Position numbers and translations under genes: made by a program. From contig NC_088300.1 in NCBI RefSeq assembly GCF_032854445.1, positions 4,216,001-4,280,000 on the forward strand: DNA of 64,000 nucleotides, written 5' to 3'. This DNA comes from Liolophura sinensis (Eukaryota; Mollusca; Polyplacophora; Chitonida; Chitonidae). The notes beneath the pieces were generated by a model. That model was not told the origin of the DNA. It did not search any database and saw only the letters and a program-made list of their open reading frames with translations. Below, piece after piece: positions 1 through 13,819 of this stretch (position 1 is the stretch's first letter; every line of letters starts with the position of its first letter).

Positions 1-626
1 GAGGGGAAGTGCATTGGTTTCAATAAAGGGAACATCTCTCATGTTTTTCAGCACTTGCAGAAAAACGGTTCACATCAACTGCGGTCTGGCTGAACAACAT
101 GTGATGGTGGGTGGGTGGGTGGGTTGGGGGGGGGGGGAATGGTAATACGTGCAGATTGTGCTAGCAAGACGGTTTGACTGACTGTCACTGATGACCCATG
201 GAAGCAGGTGAGGGGTGCTTGATCAAGCTTAGCCTGGCAGGTAACAACTCTGTTCTCTCAATTAGCAAACCACACACCTCTAAACTCCTCCATTTTTTCA
301 CAGGCTATGTTCAGTATGTAATACAGGCAGGAAATTAAGCTGTCAAACAAGGCTGTGTCTAACTTACAGCATGGCTCATCTCAAGTATATGTACAGGTAT
401 ATTTCTGAAAAGGTTTACAACGGTTCTAAATCAATACAACATTTACACAAATTAGAGTCTGACTATCGCATTTGGGATTAAGGTTTCTTACTAATCTTAA
501 GAAATGTGAAGAAAACCAATATAGTGAAGGAGAAGAAAAAAAAAACAGTTGAATTCCACACAAAACCCACTGCATGGCACTCTCCATGTGTATGAATATA
601 CTTGTTAGTCACGGACAAGTGATTAG
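1..626. other. Left flank, no gene seen
   Basis: I see no convincing exon here. A G-rich stretch at 107-138 starts as GTGG repeats and ends in a run of G; it could form a G-quadruplex. The stretch ends where the 64-bp tandem array begins. Confidence 0.5.
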
Positions 627-3132
627 TACATGTACCAGGAGGGCACAGGAAGGCTACAGTTTGATGCCTGCATACACAACCTACCACAAGTACATGTACC
701 AGGAGGGCACAGGAAGGCTTCAGTTTGATGCCTGCATACACAACCTACCACAAGTACATGTACCAGGAGGGCACAGGGAGGCTTCAGTTTGATGCCTGCA
801 TACACAACCTACCACAAGTACATGTACCAGGAGGGCACAGGAAGGCCACAGTTTGATATCTGCATACACAACCTACCACAAGTACATGCACCAGGAGGGC
901 ACAGGAAGGCCACAGTTTGATGCCTGCATACACAACCTACCACAAGTACATGCACCAGGAGGGCACAGGAAGGCTTCAGTTTGATGCCTGCATACACAAC
1001 CTACCACAAGTACATGTACCAGGAGGGCACGGGAAGGCTTCAGTTTGATGCCTGCATACACAACCTACCACAAGTACATGTACCAGGAGGGCACAGGGAG
1101 GCTTCAGTTTGATGCCTGCATACACAACCTACCACAAGTACATGTACCAGGAGGGCACAGGAAGGCTTCAGTTTGATGCCTGCACACACAACCTACCAAA
1201 AGTACATATACCAGGAGGGCACAGGGAGGCTTCAGTTTGATGCCTGCATACACAGCCTACCACAAGTACATGTACCAGGAGGGCACAGGGAGGCTTCAGT
1301 TTGATGCCTGCATACACAACCTACCACAAGTACATGTACCAGGAGGGCACAGGGAGGCTTCAGTTTGATGCCTGCATACACAACCTACCACAAGTACATG
1401 TACCAGGAGGGCACAGGGAGGCTTCAGTTTGATGCCTGCATACACAACCTACCACAAGTACATGTACCAGGAGGGCACAGGAAGGCTTCAGTTTGATGTC
1501 TGCATACACAACCTACCACAAGTACATGTACCAGGAGGGCACAGGAAGGCTACAGTTTGATGCCTGCATACACAACCTACCACAAGTACATGTACCAGGA
1601 GGGCACAGGAAGGCTACAGTTTGATGCCTGCATACACAACCTACCACAAGTACATGTACCAGGAGGGCACAGGAAGGCTACAGTTTGATGCCTGCATACA
1701 CAACCTACCACAAGTACATGCACCAGGAGGGCACAGAAAGGCTACAGTTTGATGCCTGCATACACAACCTACCACAAGTACATGTACCAGGAGGGCACAG
1801 AGAGGCTTCAGTTTGATGCCTGCATACACAACCTACCACAAGTACATGTACCAGGAGGGCACAGGGAGGCTTCAGTTTGATGCCTGCATACACAACCTAC
1901 CACAAGTACATGTACCAGGAGGGCACAGGAAGGCTTCAGTTTGATGCCTGCATACACAGCCTACCACAAGTACATGTACCAGGGAGGGCACAGGAAGGCT
2001 TCAGTTTGATGCCTGCATACACAACCTACCACAAGTACATGTACCAGGAGGGCACAGGAAGGCTTCAGTTTGATGCCTGCATACACAACCTACCACAAGT
2101 ACATGCACCAGGAGGGCACAGGAAGGCTACAGTTTGATGCCTGCATACACAACCTACCACAAGTACATGTACCAGGAGGGCACAGGGAGGCCACAGTTTG
2201 ATGCCTGCATACACAACCTACCACAAGTACATGTACCAGGAGGGCACAGGGAGGCTTCAGTTTGATGCCTGCATACACAACCTACCACAAGTACATGTAC
2301 CAGGAGGGCACAGGAAGGCTTCAGTTTGATGCCTGCATACACAACCTACCACAAGTACATGTACCAGGAGGGCACAGGAAGGCTTCAGTTTGATGCCTGC
2401 ATACACAACCTACCACAAGTACATGCACCAGGAGGGCACGGGAAGGCTACAGTTTGATGCCTGCATACACAACCTACCACAAGTACATGTACCAGGTGGG
2501 CACGGGAAGGCTTCAGTTTGATGCCTGCATACACAACCTACCACAAGTACATGTACCAGGTGGGCACGGGAAGGCTTCAGTTTGATGCCTGCACACACAG
2601 CCTACCACAAGTACATGTACCAGGAGGGCACAGGGAGGCTTCAGTTTGATGCCTGCACACACAACCTACCACAAGTACATGTACCAGGAGGGCACAGGAA
2701 GGCTTCAGTTTGATGCCTGCATACACAACCTACCACAAGTACATGTACCAGGAGGGCACAGGAAGGCTTCAGTTTGATGCCTGCACACACAACCTACCAA
2801 AAGTACATATACCAGGAGGGCACAGGAAGGCTACAGTTTGATGCCTGCACACACAACCTACCACAAGTACATGTACCAGGAGGGCACAGGAAGGCTTCAG
2901 TTTGATGCCTGCATACACAACCTACCACAAGTACATGTACCAGGAGGGCACAGGAAGGCTTCAGTTTGATGCCTGCATACACAATCTACCACAAGTACAT
3001 GTACCAGGAGGGCACAGGAAGGCTTCAGTTTGATGCCTGCACACACAACCTACCACAAGTACATGTACCAGGATGGCACGGGAAGGCTTCAGTTTGATGC
3101 CTGCACACACAACCTACCACAAGTACATATAC
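627..3132. repeat. 64-bp minisatellite, about 39 copies
   Basis: A tandem array with a constant 64-bp period. Each monomer begins with the 10-bp palindrome GTACATGTAC, followed by CAGGAGGGCACAGG, a CTTCAGTTTGATGCCTGCA segment and ACACAACCTACCACAA. Copies differ by scattered point changes (GTACATGCAC, ACATATACC, cttcag/ctacag/ccacag) and one extra G near 1983. The period is not a multiple of three, so the 60-90 residue frames across it are by-products. The array ends abruptly in unique sequence after 3132. Confidence 0.97.
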
Positions 3133-4118
3133 CTTGGTAAATACACTATGCTGCTCTGCACTGATTGAATCCTGCTGCAGAACTCCTTTAATTAACTCCT
3201 GTTTGATACACCAGAAAGAGGGCCTATAAACATCAGGAAAACTAACAACTGCAGAAACTCACTCCACTGCCAGACACTGGCCACCACTAGAAGACTTTGG
3301 TGGACAGGTTGGTTAGACCACCAGAACTCCAATGGATGTATGGAATTGATTCACAGGCTGAGTGATATGACATATCTGTACTCCTGTCAGCAGCATTCAG
3401 CTACCAATACATCTTCATGCTTGAGGTTTTCTGTGGGTGTGTGGGGGTAGGGGTGGGGTGGGGTGGGGTGGGGTGGATGGAGAACCTGAAAGAGAGAGAC
3501 ACTGTCAGCTGCTACATTCTGTTCAAATGTAGTACTACATGCTGTACAAATGTAGTACTACATGCTGTACAAATGTAGTACTACATGCTGTACAAATATA
3601 GTACTACAACTACTAACAATAAGGTACTGAAAGCACAAGCACATACTTCTCGAAAATAACACAGACACCACATCAACTGACCAAATGACGGCCAAGCACC
3701 TCATCAACTGACCAAATGACACTCAAGTCTCCAAACTACCTTAACCCAATCAGAAAACTTGATAAAAAAGCTCAGCCCAGTAGGCCATTTTTGTTCACTA
3801 AACATCAGGACGATGTAACACAGCTCATAAATGACGAGGATTTAGATCTCACCCAATCACCCTCAGACTGAATATACATGTAAATAACCAATGAATTTGT
3901 GTAATTTCCATATGTAACACTCAGCATTTCTGTTCAATTTTACTTATTTTTTATTTTTCATGATCCATATTCAAAAATATATTCACTTATGAAAATTTAA
4001 AAAACTTAAAAGTATCTGACTGTTACATCGATCTGTTACTAGTCAATTGAGGGGTTATTCGTGTCTGTTTAAATGTCTATTAATGTTAACTCCAACTAAT
4101 TAATCTCTGTAAATTCAG
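3133..4118. other. Unique AT-rich stretch with simple repeats
   Basis: No gene is evident. A G-rich stretch at about 3443-3480 (GGGGTGGGGTGGGGTGGGGT type) is a possible G-quadruplex. Most of the rest is AT-rich. The last bases form a T-rich run ending in CAG, discussed with the candidate exon that follows. Confidence 0.45.
3521..3608. repeat. 23-bp short tandem repeat, about 3.5 copies
   Basis: The unit is TACAAATGTAGTACTACATG plus CTG. It contains the 14-bp perfect palindrome ATGTAGTACTACAT, so each copy can fold on itself. The last copy is diverged (ATATAGTACTACAA). Confidence 0.85.
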
Positions 4119-4222
4119 ATGATTCTAGCCTAAATGTGACTCCTGAGAAAACTGCTGATCAAATTTTATCAAGTGTACTTGAAATTGTCAAGGCTGGTTG
4201 TGAAGATGGTAAGGAAAAGTGA
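4119..4222 (+). CDS. Possible terminal coding exon of an unidentified plus-strand gene
   Basis: After a T-rich run ending in AAATTCAG, an open frame reads DDSSLNVTPEKTADQILSSV, then LEIVKAGCEDGKEK and a stop. The pattern L-x-V-T-P-E-x-T-A-D-x-I-L resembles the C-terminal helix of small P-loop kinases, but I cannot name a family and it may be chance. If real, the exon starts with bases 2-3 of a codon. Its upstream exons would lie beyond the window or inside sequence I cannot read as coding, with the 64-bp array in an intron. An internal GTAAGG at 4209 could alternatively be a donor. No poly(A) signal was identified. Confidence 0.25.
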
Positions 4223-4550
4223 CATGTGACTGAGGATAACAGTGGACACTGCACTTAAGACCGCTGAGGGTGGAATTAAAGACGAGAGCCTGGCCAGACA
4301 GGCGCCATACAAGCCCAGCCTATTATCACGCTATTGATTCCTCCAATGGGGACGTCTGATTGTTAACATTTGCCAGAGTAATGCTTTCACCAAGGTCCGG
4401 ATAACAAACCAGGAGCAGTTTTATGGTCCACTGTCAAGCTGTGGCCTATGGCTCTGGACTGGCCACATGTAACTGACCACCCAAAGGCAGATGCTGCAGC
4501 AGCCTGTATGTAATAGTGATCATGTGACAATTACAGAATTACACAAGATA
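4223..4550. other. Unique stretch before the 103-bp array
   Basis: Moderately GC-rich unique sequence with no exon I can support. It could be 3' UTR if the preceding candidate exon is real. Confidence 0.3.
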
Positions 4551-5990
4551 GCAGATGTAACAAGCTCCTCTAAATACACAGACAATGGGGTAATACAGGA
4601 TTGCCAGTATCCACATTATCACCTCTTACATACAAACACAATCACACAACACAGCAGATGTAACAAGCTCCTCTGACTACACGGACAATGGGGTAATACA
4701 GGATTGCCAGTATCCACATTATCACCTCTTACATACAAACACAATCACACAACACAGCAGATGTAACAAGCTCCTCTAAATACACAGACAATGGGGTAAT
4801 ACAGGATTGCCAGTATCCACATTATCACCTCTTACATACAAACACAATCACACAACACAGCAGATGTAACAAGCTCCTCTGACTACACGGACAATGGGGT
4901 AATACAGGATTGCCAGTATCCACATTATCACCTCTTACATACAAACACAACCAGACAACACAGCAGATGTAACAAGCTCCTATGACTACACAGACAATGA
5001 GGTAATACAGGATACCCAGTATCCACACCATCACTTCTTACATACAAACACAACCAGACAACACAGCAGATGTAACAAGCTCCTCTGACTACACAGACAA
5101 TGAGGTAATACAGGATACCCAGTATCCACACCATCACTTCTTACATACAAACACAACCACACAACACAGCAGATGTAACAAGCTCCTCTGACTACACAGA
5201 CAATGAGGTAATACAGGATACCCAGTATCCACACCATCACTTCTTACATACAAACACAATCACACAACACAGCAGATGTAACAAGCTCCTCTGACTACAC
5301 GGACAATGAGGTAATACAGGATACCCAGTATCCACACCATCACTTCTTACATACAAACACAACCAGACAACACAGCAGATGTAACAAGCTCCTCTGACTA
5401 CACAGACAATGAGGTAATACAGGATACCCAGTATCCACACCATCACTTCTTACATACAAACACAATCACACAACACAGCAGATGTAACAAGCTCCTCTGA
5501 CTACACAGACAATGAGGTAATACAGGATACCCAGTTTCCACATCATCACCTCTTACAAACAAACACAACCAGACAACACAGCAGATGTAACAAGCTCCTC
5601 TGACTACACAGACAATGAGGTAATACAGGATACCCAGTATCCACATCATCACTTCTTACATACAAACACAACCAGACAACACAGCAGATGTAACAAGCTC
5701 CTCTGACTACACGGACAATGAGGTAATACAGGATACCCAGTATCCACACCATCACTTCTTACATACAAATACAACCAGACAACACAGCAGATGTAACAAG
5801 CTCCTCTGACTACACGGACAATGAGGTAATACAGGATACCCAGTTTCCACATCATCACCTCTTACAAACAAACACAACCAGACAACACAGCAGATGTAAC
5901 AAGCTCCTCTGACTACACGGACAATGAGGTAATACAGGATACCCAGTATCCACATCATCACCTCTTACATACAAACACAAGCAGACAACA
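4551..5990. repeat. 103-bp minisatellite, about 14 copies
   Basis: The monomer starts GCAGATGTAACAAGCTCCTC and ends in ACATACAAACACAACCAGAC AACACA. Two subtypes are ordered along the array. The first four copies carry ATGGGGTAATACAGGATTGC, and the later copies carry ATGAGGTAATACAGGATACC. This suggests local homogenisation after a switch near 5000. The period is not a multiple of three, and the 69-residue minus-strand frames repeated across it are artefacts of the repeat. Confidence 0.96.
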
Positions 5991-8900
5991 TAGTAGAATG
6001 TAGTGTCCAGTACTGTCTTTTAAAAGTATAATACAAGAATTCTAGTTATATACTGTCATGATCATCATATGAACTTATGCATAGACTGAGCACTTATCAA
6101 AGAAGCTGACAGTTGAAACAAGAGACTCTACCTGTCTGTCTAAATTTTCACACTTAAACATTTTGCCAAGATGGCTTTTTTACACTAAAAACATGTTTCT
6201 GCACAGTCAGGAACCGCAAATTTTGAAAAGTGCACAGGCGGACACAAAAATAAAAATTTACACTGCAAAATAATGGACTGACAGCTCACTATGTAACCTT
6301 CAAGATCTGTCAGGGCACGAAAATTGAATTTAAGGTCATGGCACATGGCCATTGTCTAATGTTACACAACATGATCAAGGTATACAGGTACAAGGAGTTG
6401 AGGTCATCAGGGGAGATAAATGCCATTATCTGCATTATTCATGTCCCCACACTTCATGTCAATACTCATCATCTCACACAAGCGATTTGGGAATCATCGC
6501 AATATTGTCAATCAGATACCTTTTGTAGTTCTCCAATCTCATCTCATCTATTTTCAGATCCTGCCTTATTGTCCATTCAGTATTTGCTTTAGGTGAGCAG
6601 ATGTTTGCCCCCAGGTGCCCTTTTCCCTGCTGTAACCTCACTCAAGAGCCCCCCTCCCCTTCCCCTCCCCCCATTCCCACCCCTCTTAGTCTCATCCACT
6701 TCCTAAGCTGCCCATACATCTCAGCTAGGAGATCTTCCATTACTGCCAAACAGTACACACCTGGTATTCTTTTCCTATGAAAATGTAGGAGCAGCAGACG
6801 TATATAATGCACCAAAACTTAATACCTGGCTGCAAAACTTAAGTATAATTTACGTGTTAACAAATACACCATGTACAAATACATAAATATTCTTTCAGCA
6901 TTCTTTTATATACTAAATGAAATCACAAGAACCTACATGTCCATATGCCGGAAAGTACTTCAAATACATGAAGTACACTGTATAATCACAATTAAGAGGT
7001 CCTCAAAAACTATTTACAGGAAAACCCATCTCAGGTATTTGAATGAACTAACACAAAGCTTGCATAACTTATTCTGATGAGTAAATTAATGACAGGGTAT
7101 AGTGACAACCGCTCACATCAATTAACACTGACATCATCAAAGTAAAGTCTGCTCTTGTATTTTCTATAAGAGTGGCTGACTTTCTCAGAAATTAAAACCA
7201 CTTTGCTTTTGTTCAAATAACGTACACAGTAGAAGGCATATGAAGCTGATGTTGGCAGATTGCATCATTAACTTGTCCTCTCCGGTAAACTTTGTTAGCG
7301 TCACTTGTTCTGTGTTTTGATGGCTAATGGACATGAACATGCATTTTCCCGAGCAGACAAAGGTTACCTGAGGCAATGACAAGCTACGTAATGGTAATCC
7401 AATAGAACTAATAGAGCGAACTGATTAATTGGGCCTCTCTAATGTCACTGGCTAAGTGATAGCTGATTGGTTTTTAACGCTCTAATTACCCTCTATTTTG
7501 GTAGCATCCTGTCATTAACAATGTGTTAGAGCATGGGGGTGAAACAGTTACAATACATGAAGTTTGGTTACTATTGAATACATGTTTCTTCATAAGGTTA
7601 TAAGGTTCAAGCTCATTGCTTGGGGACAAATACAACATTCAATCCAACATTTCCTCCATGACTTTATAAGCTACTAATTTTGCCTGATTCTTTGAGTTCT
7701 ATTTGTTTCAAAAACATGTTTTGAGGTTTGTTTGGAAGACAGGATTATCTCCTGGAAAATGACAAAAAGAAAAAGTATTGCAAGGCTCAGTTGTCAAGAG
7801 GTTTTAGTCCAGACAGTTGAGCCAGTGGCCACCTGGCCAACTTTCACACATTATGTACTACAGTACCTTATGAAATGTTCAAGTTCCCTAAAACTGTGCT
7901 CCATAAAGCATGCATATGTTTAACAAAACTATCAGCATTTGTATTTCCACATGCATAAGTCAACGCTTCCTTGTACATCAAGGAAAAGATTCATACAACT
8001 GACTACCACGTTTTTATGTACATCACATATAAGCTGTTGTGCTATATACATGAACATGCATATCACAGATGCGTATATGCTGACATCCTTCTCGAGATGG
8101 AATACATTTATCATATACAAAAAAATGTAGCTTTCAAATCCCAGGATACCTACACAGACCTAACACCTCATATCTTCAACAGACATCAGCATTTTTATTC
8201 ATATCCCTCTATATGAGATTCCAGATTGCTCTGACGTCAAACTTCAACTCCCAAGATACATGTAAATGCGGAAAATTTTTCCATTCCCTGTAAATGGTTT
8301 AATGCAAGATCAATACAAATTAACTTTGCAATTTTACTTCTCAGAGGTACACATCTAAATCTTAACACACCTATCTCTCAGTTTGTCTCAAGATACACAA
8401 TTGCAATATATGTACTGAATCAATTTTTGATTTTCTTACTTATTAAATCAGACAGTACAGTGATTTAATTACTCATAAGAATTCTGAAGCAGAGTGAAGT
8501 GCCTAATCTCTGAGGGAAGCTCCCAGTATGACCCACAAATATAATAATATGTGTTCTGTATTTAATATTTAAAGACAATACACATGTACCTATACATGCA
8601 ATAATGGATTTGAAGGCGAGTCCATATGTAGTCTATGGCAAAGATGGCAAATTAATGCATGAAACCATATTTTCTTGTGCACCACAACAACTCAATCATT
8701 CCTTAATCTTATTGTAAATGGATATAAAAGCTGCATAAAGAAACAGATATACCATATGCCAAAATGTACACTAACTTTTTGCATTAGGACAATGTCTTAT
8801 TTGCTACAAGTAAGTACATTTATATTTGGTTCATCTGAGATCAGAGCAGACCTTAACATACATGTAATTCCACTTTGCCACAAAAATACTATATGTACAT

Positions 8901-9078
8901 GTATAAGCTTGAGTATTAAAAATATCAATTCTGCACATGTACTATAACATACTGAGGATGCTACAGTACTGCTGCTCCATCTTTAATTACAATTTTCTCC
9001 CAAAATACTCTTGACTCACATACTATGGCTAAGGGAGCTTTAATGTTTTCTAATTCAAGAATCTTTCCCTTTGTGAGG
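5991..9078. other. Intergenic or intronic AT-rich DNA, no gene seen
   Basis: No exon could be supported on either strand. A C-rich stretch at about 6647-6685 is polypyrimidine/polypurine. Short frames of 60-90 codons have no recognisable content and no convincing flanking splice sites. Confidence 0.5.
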
Positions 9079-12010
9079 AGGAGATGGTGTTATTGCAGCA
9101 TGCCACACTGGGGGACATGGTTGGGATGTGTGAGGAGATGGTGTTATTACAGCATGTAACACTAGACAAGGTTGGGATGTGTGAGGAGATGGTGTTATTA
9201 CAGCATGTAACACTGGACAAGGTTGGGGTGTGTGAGGAGATGGTGTTATTACAGCATGTAACACTGGACAAGGTTGGGGTGTGTGAGGAGATGGTGTTAT
9301 TACAGCATGTAACACTTGACAAGGTTGGGATGTGTGAGGAGATGGTGTTATTACAGCATGTAACACTGGACAAGGTTGGGGTGTGTGAGGAGATGGTGTT
9401 ATTACAGCATGTAACACTGGACAAGGTTGGGATGTGTGAGGAGATGGTGTTATTACAGCATGTAACACTGGACAAGGTTGGGGTGTGTGAGGAGATGGTG
9501 TTATTACAGCATGTAACACTTGACAAGGTTGGGATGTGTGAGGAGATGGTGTTATTGCAGCATGTAACACTGGACATTGTTGGAGTGTGTGAGGAGATGG
9601 TGTTATTGCAGCATGTAACACTGGACATTGTTGGAGTGTGTGAGAAGATGGTGTTATTGCAGCATGTAACATTGGACATTGTTGGAGTGTGTGAGGAGAT
9701 GGTGTTATTACAGCATGTAATACTGGACAAGGTTGTGGTGTGTGAGGAGATGGTGTTATTACAGCATGTAACACTGGACAAGGTTGGGTTGTGTGAGGAG
9801 ATGGTGTTATTACAGCATGTAACACTTGACAAGGTTGGAGTGTGTGAGGAGATGGTGTTATTACAGCATGTAACACTGGACAAGGTTGGGGTGTGTGAGG
9901 AGATGGTGTTATTGCAGCATGTAATACTGGACATTGTTGGAGTGTGTGAGAAGATGGTGTTATTACAGCATGTAACACTGGACAAGGTTGGGGTGTGTGA
10001 GGAGATGGTGTTATTACAGCATGTAACACTTGACATGGTTGGAGTGTGTGAGGAGATGGCGTTATTACAACATGTAACACTTGACATGGTTGGACTGTGG
10101 GAGGAGATGGTGTTATTACAGCATGTAACACTGGACAAGGTTGGGGTGTGTGAGGAGATGGTGTTATTACAGCATGTAACACTGGACAAGGTTGGGGTGT
10201 GTGAGGAGATGGTGTTATTACAGCATGTAACACTGGACAAGGTTGGGGTGTGTGAGGAGATGGTGTTATTACAGCATGTAACACTTGACAAGGTTGGAGT
10301 GTGTGAGGAGATGGTGTTATTACAGCATGTAACACTGGACAAGGTTGGGGTGTGTGAGGAGATGGTGTTATTACAGCATGTAACACTTGACAAGGTTGGG
10401 ATGTGTGAGGAGATGGTGTTATTGCAGCATGTAACACTGGACATTGTTGGAGTGTGTGAGGAGATGGTGTTATTGCAGCATGTAACACTGGACATTGTTG
10501 GAGTGTGTGAGAAGATGGTGTTATTGCAGCATGTAACATTGGACATTGTTGGAGTGTGTGAGGAGATGGTGTTATTACAGCATGTAATACTGGACAAGGT
10601 TGTGGTGTGTGAGGAGATGGTGTTATTACAGCATGTAACACTGGACAAGGTTGGGTTGTGTGAGGAGATGGTGTTATTACAGCATGTAACACTTGACAAG
10701 GTTGGAGTGTGTGAGGAGATGGTGTTATTACAGCATGTAACACTGGACAAGGTTGGGGTGTGTGAGGAGATGGTGTTATTGCAGCATGTAATACTGGACA
10801 TTGTTGGAGTGTGTGAGAAGATGGTGTTATTACAGCATGTAACACTGGACAAGGTTGGGGTGTGTGAGGAGATGGTGTTATTACAGCATGTAACACTTGA
10901 CATAGTTGGAGTGTGTGAGGAGATGGCGTTATTACAACATGTAACACTTGACATGGTTGGACTGTGGGAGGAGATGGTGTTATTACAGCATGTAACACTG
11001 GACAAGGTTGGGGTGTGTGAGGAGATGGTGTTATTACAGCATGTAACACTGGACAAGGTTGGGGTGTGTGAGGAGATGGTGTTATTACAGCATGTAACAC
11101 TGGACAAGGTTGGGGTGTGTGAGGAGATGGTGTTATTACAGCATGTAACACTTGACAAGGTTGGAGTGTATGAGGAGGTGGTGTTATTACAGCATGTAAC
11201 ACTGGACAAGGTTGGGGTGTGTGAGGAGATGGTGGTATTACAGCATGTAACACTTGACATGGTTGTAGTGTGTGAGGAGATGGTGTTATTGCAGCATGTA
11301 ACACTGGACAAGGTTGGGGTGTGTGAGGAGATGGTGTTATTACAGCATGTAACACTTGACATGGTTGGAGTGTGTGAGGAGATGGTGTTATTACAGTATG
11401 TAACATTGGATATTGTTGGAGTGTGTAAGGAGATGGTGTTATTACAGCATGTAACACTGAACATTGTTGGAGTGTGTGAGGAGATGGTGTTATTGCAGCA
11501 TGTAACACTGGACAAGGTTGGGATGTGTGAGGAGATGGTGTTATTACAGCATGTAACACTGGACATTGTTGGAGTGTGTGAGGAGATGGTGTTATTACAG
11601 CATGTAACACTGGACATTGTTGGAGTGTGTGAGGAGATGGTGTTATTGCAGCATGTAACATTGGACATTGTTGGAGTGTGTGAGGAGATGGTGTTATTAC
11701 AGTATGTAACACTGAACATTGTTGGAGTGTGTGAGGAGATGGTGTTATTACAGCATGTAACACTGGACATTGTTGGAGTGTGTGAGGAGATGGTGTTATT
11801 ACAGTATGTAACACTGGACATTGTGGGAGTGTGTGAGGAGATGGTGTTATTGCAGCATGTAACATTGGACATTGTTGGAGTGTGTAAGGAGATGGTGTTA
11901 TTACAGTATGTAACACTGGACATTGTTGGAGTGTGTGAGGAGATGGTTTTACTGCAGCATGTAACACTGGACATTGTTGAAGTGTGTGAGGAGATGGTGT
12001 TATTGCAGTA
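9079..12010. repeat. 51-bp minisatellite, about 57 copies, with an 867-bp higher-order duplication
   Basis: The monomer reads ATGGTGTTATTACAGCATGT, then AACACTGGACAAGGTTGGGG and TGTGTGAGGAG. Because 51 is a multiple of three and the monomer lacks stops in several frames, frames of about 1000 codons stay open on both strands. A block of 17 monomers (867 bp) is present twice in tandem: the variant with GTAATACTGGACATTG lies at about 9904 and again at 10771, and the rare GGCGTTATTACAACATG and GGACTGTGGGAGG variants are copied likewise. The monomer has internal dyads: GTGTTA/TAACAC and TTACA-gca-TGTAA. I regard it as non-coding. Confidence 0.96.
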
Positions 12011-13819
12011 TTTAACTAACGAGATTTGCTTAACGAGGCAGAGTTCAGTGGAGGCAGGCCCGTCTGTCCATCACAAGTCAAGTGGATCATCCAATTGACT
12101 GGGATGATTGTGCCCAATTTGTCTTCTGGCCCAGCAAAAATGCGCTAAATTGAGCAGAAAAAACAGAGATAACTTGTTTCTCTGTCAACTCTTACGCCAC
12201 TTCTCTAGCAATCACAGACTTTTTCCTCTTACAGTTTTTAGGCCTCTTTTAGAACTGTTTACTTTCAATTAGGGATTTGTACTTTGATCGTGCTGGCAAC
12301 ATGCCAAACATCCACAAAGCTATCTACATTTGTGTTTGAGATGTTATCTCCATCAATATAAATCAGCAAAATGCTGATTCCACTTTAATCACATCTATTG
12401 GTAATGACACAAATAACACGACATTAATAATGTGCAGACATGTTATTATTCATAACTGCAACTGTTCTAACTACTCAAACTGGATATGAAGTTGAAGCAA
12501 ATTTATCCTTACCGCTTTCTTATTTATTAGACAAGTCAGGTTGAAATTTTCTCTGAAGAATTTTGGCACACAGGCGCTGGTATGATAATTAATGAGACCA
12601 AGAACCAAGGTGTGTTTCACACCAGGATTTCTGCCACATTCATGATGTAGTCTTAGCACTTCTTCATTAAAACCTGACACACATGTGCAATAATCAACAG
12701 CCCAGAGTTGAGGTGTGAACTGAAACTAATCATGAACCAGTTTAGACGGTACAGATTATTACCAATTATCAATTTTCCTGACGCACTCAATCAGCAAGAG
12801 GAATAACCTTAGCTTACATAATTACTTCAGTCTACCTTCTACAAAACAGGCACTAGAGTATTATAAAGTTACCAAGTCCAAGTATATAACATAATACACA
12901 TGAACTGATGACCAAATGAGAAAGCTGTCATTTAGATAGTTGTGACATTTGTGTTTATCTCTCTGACTCCCACATGCATCTGAGCAGCAAGTCTCAATCT
13001 TCTGTGTAATCTAGCTAACCAACTGATAATTTCCCATTAATATGGTTCTGTCAAACATGGGTTCTTCACAGTGCCACCCTCATTATACACTGCCAGCTTG
13101 TACAACATATAATTTACTCCTCAGTTTATTCACAAACAGACCTGGAGAATGTATGCACCCTGTTTTTCATCCTGTCTAGAAATCAGTTCAAGATCAAAGA
13201 GCTGACTTTAAACTCAGATAGCTGATAAGCCACAGATGTCCCATCTAACATCAAACTCCAGTGACCTATCACAAGCTGGGATGCTGACTTCTGGAATACC
13301 CTTTTCAATGATGGGAGAGTTTTCCCCCTAACTTCTTCATACTGCAACAACATAAATCTGTCACACAGACAAAATCAGCATCATGTTTGGTACTTGTAAC
13401 TGTATCTTTTGAATTTCATTTTGGCTGAGAAAAACAGACAAATTCTCTCTCTCTTTTTTTTTTTTTGATAACAAAGTCTGAGGTTTTGTAGCAACGTGGT
13501 CATGTTGACTGGTTGATCCCAGTCCAAATATTGATAAAGCTGAGCTGGGTCAAGTCACCGCCTAGCTTGTAGCAATAGTGTCCAGCTGTGATCCCTTCAT
13601 GGCCACATGGGGACCTAGACATCTCCTTCAGAAGCCAGCAGGCCTGCCCCCATACAGTGTTAACACAAGCTGCTAACACTGAGGGGATTAGCCTTCATCT
13701 GACACAGACAGTAATGGGCCATAGTGAACATATCCATAAGGGGACAGATAACACTTGTACAAAACCATCCTGTTAGGTCATCAACATACATGTACTGATA
13801 CATAGATGAACATGTTTAG
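12011..13819. other. Unique AT-rich DNA, no gene seen
   Basis: No exon, RNA gene or transposon was recognised. There is a poly-T tract at about 13455-13466. Confidence 0.45.

Noticed and set aside
627-3132. Regular direct repeats that could suggest a CRISPR array
   Set aside because: There are no unique spacers: the whole 64-bp unit repeats. The context is eukaryotic with introns and SINEs.
9050-12098. Open frames of about 1000 codons on the plus strand and two of about 970 on the minus strand
   Set aside because: They follow from a 51-bp tandem repeat whose unit lacks stops. Overlapping frames on both strands, scattered non-synonymous changes and absence of any known domain argue against a protein.
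12471-12680. 69-codon minus-strand frame considered as a later TRIM9 exon
   Set aside because: No heptad pattern or family residues of the coiled coil, FN3 or SPRY domains.
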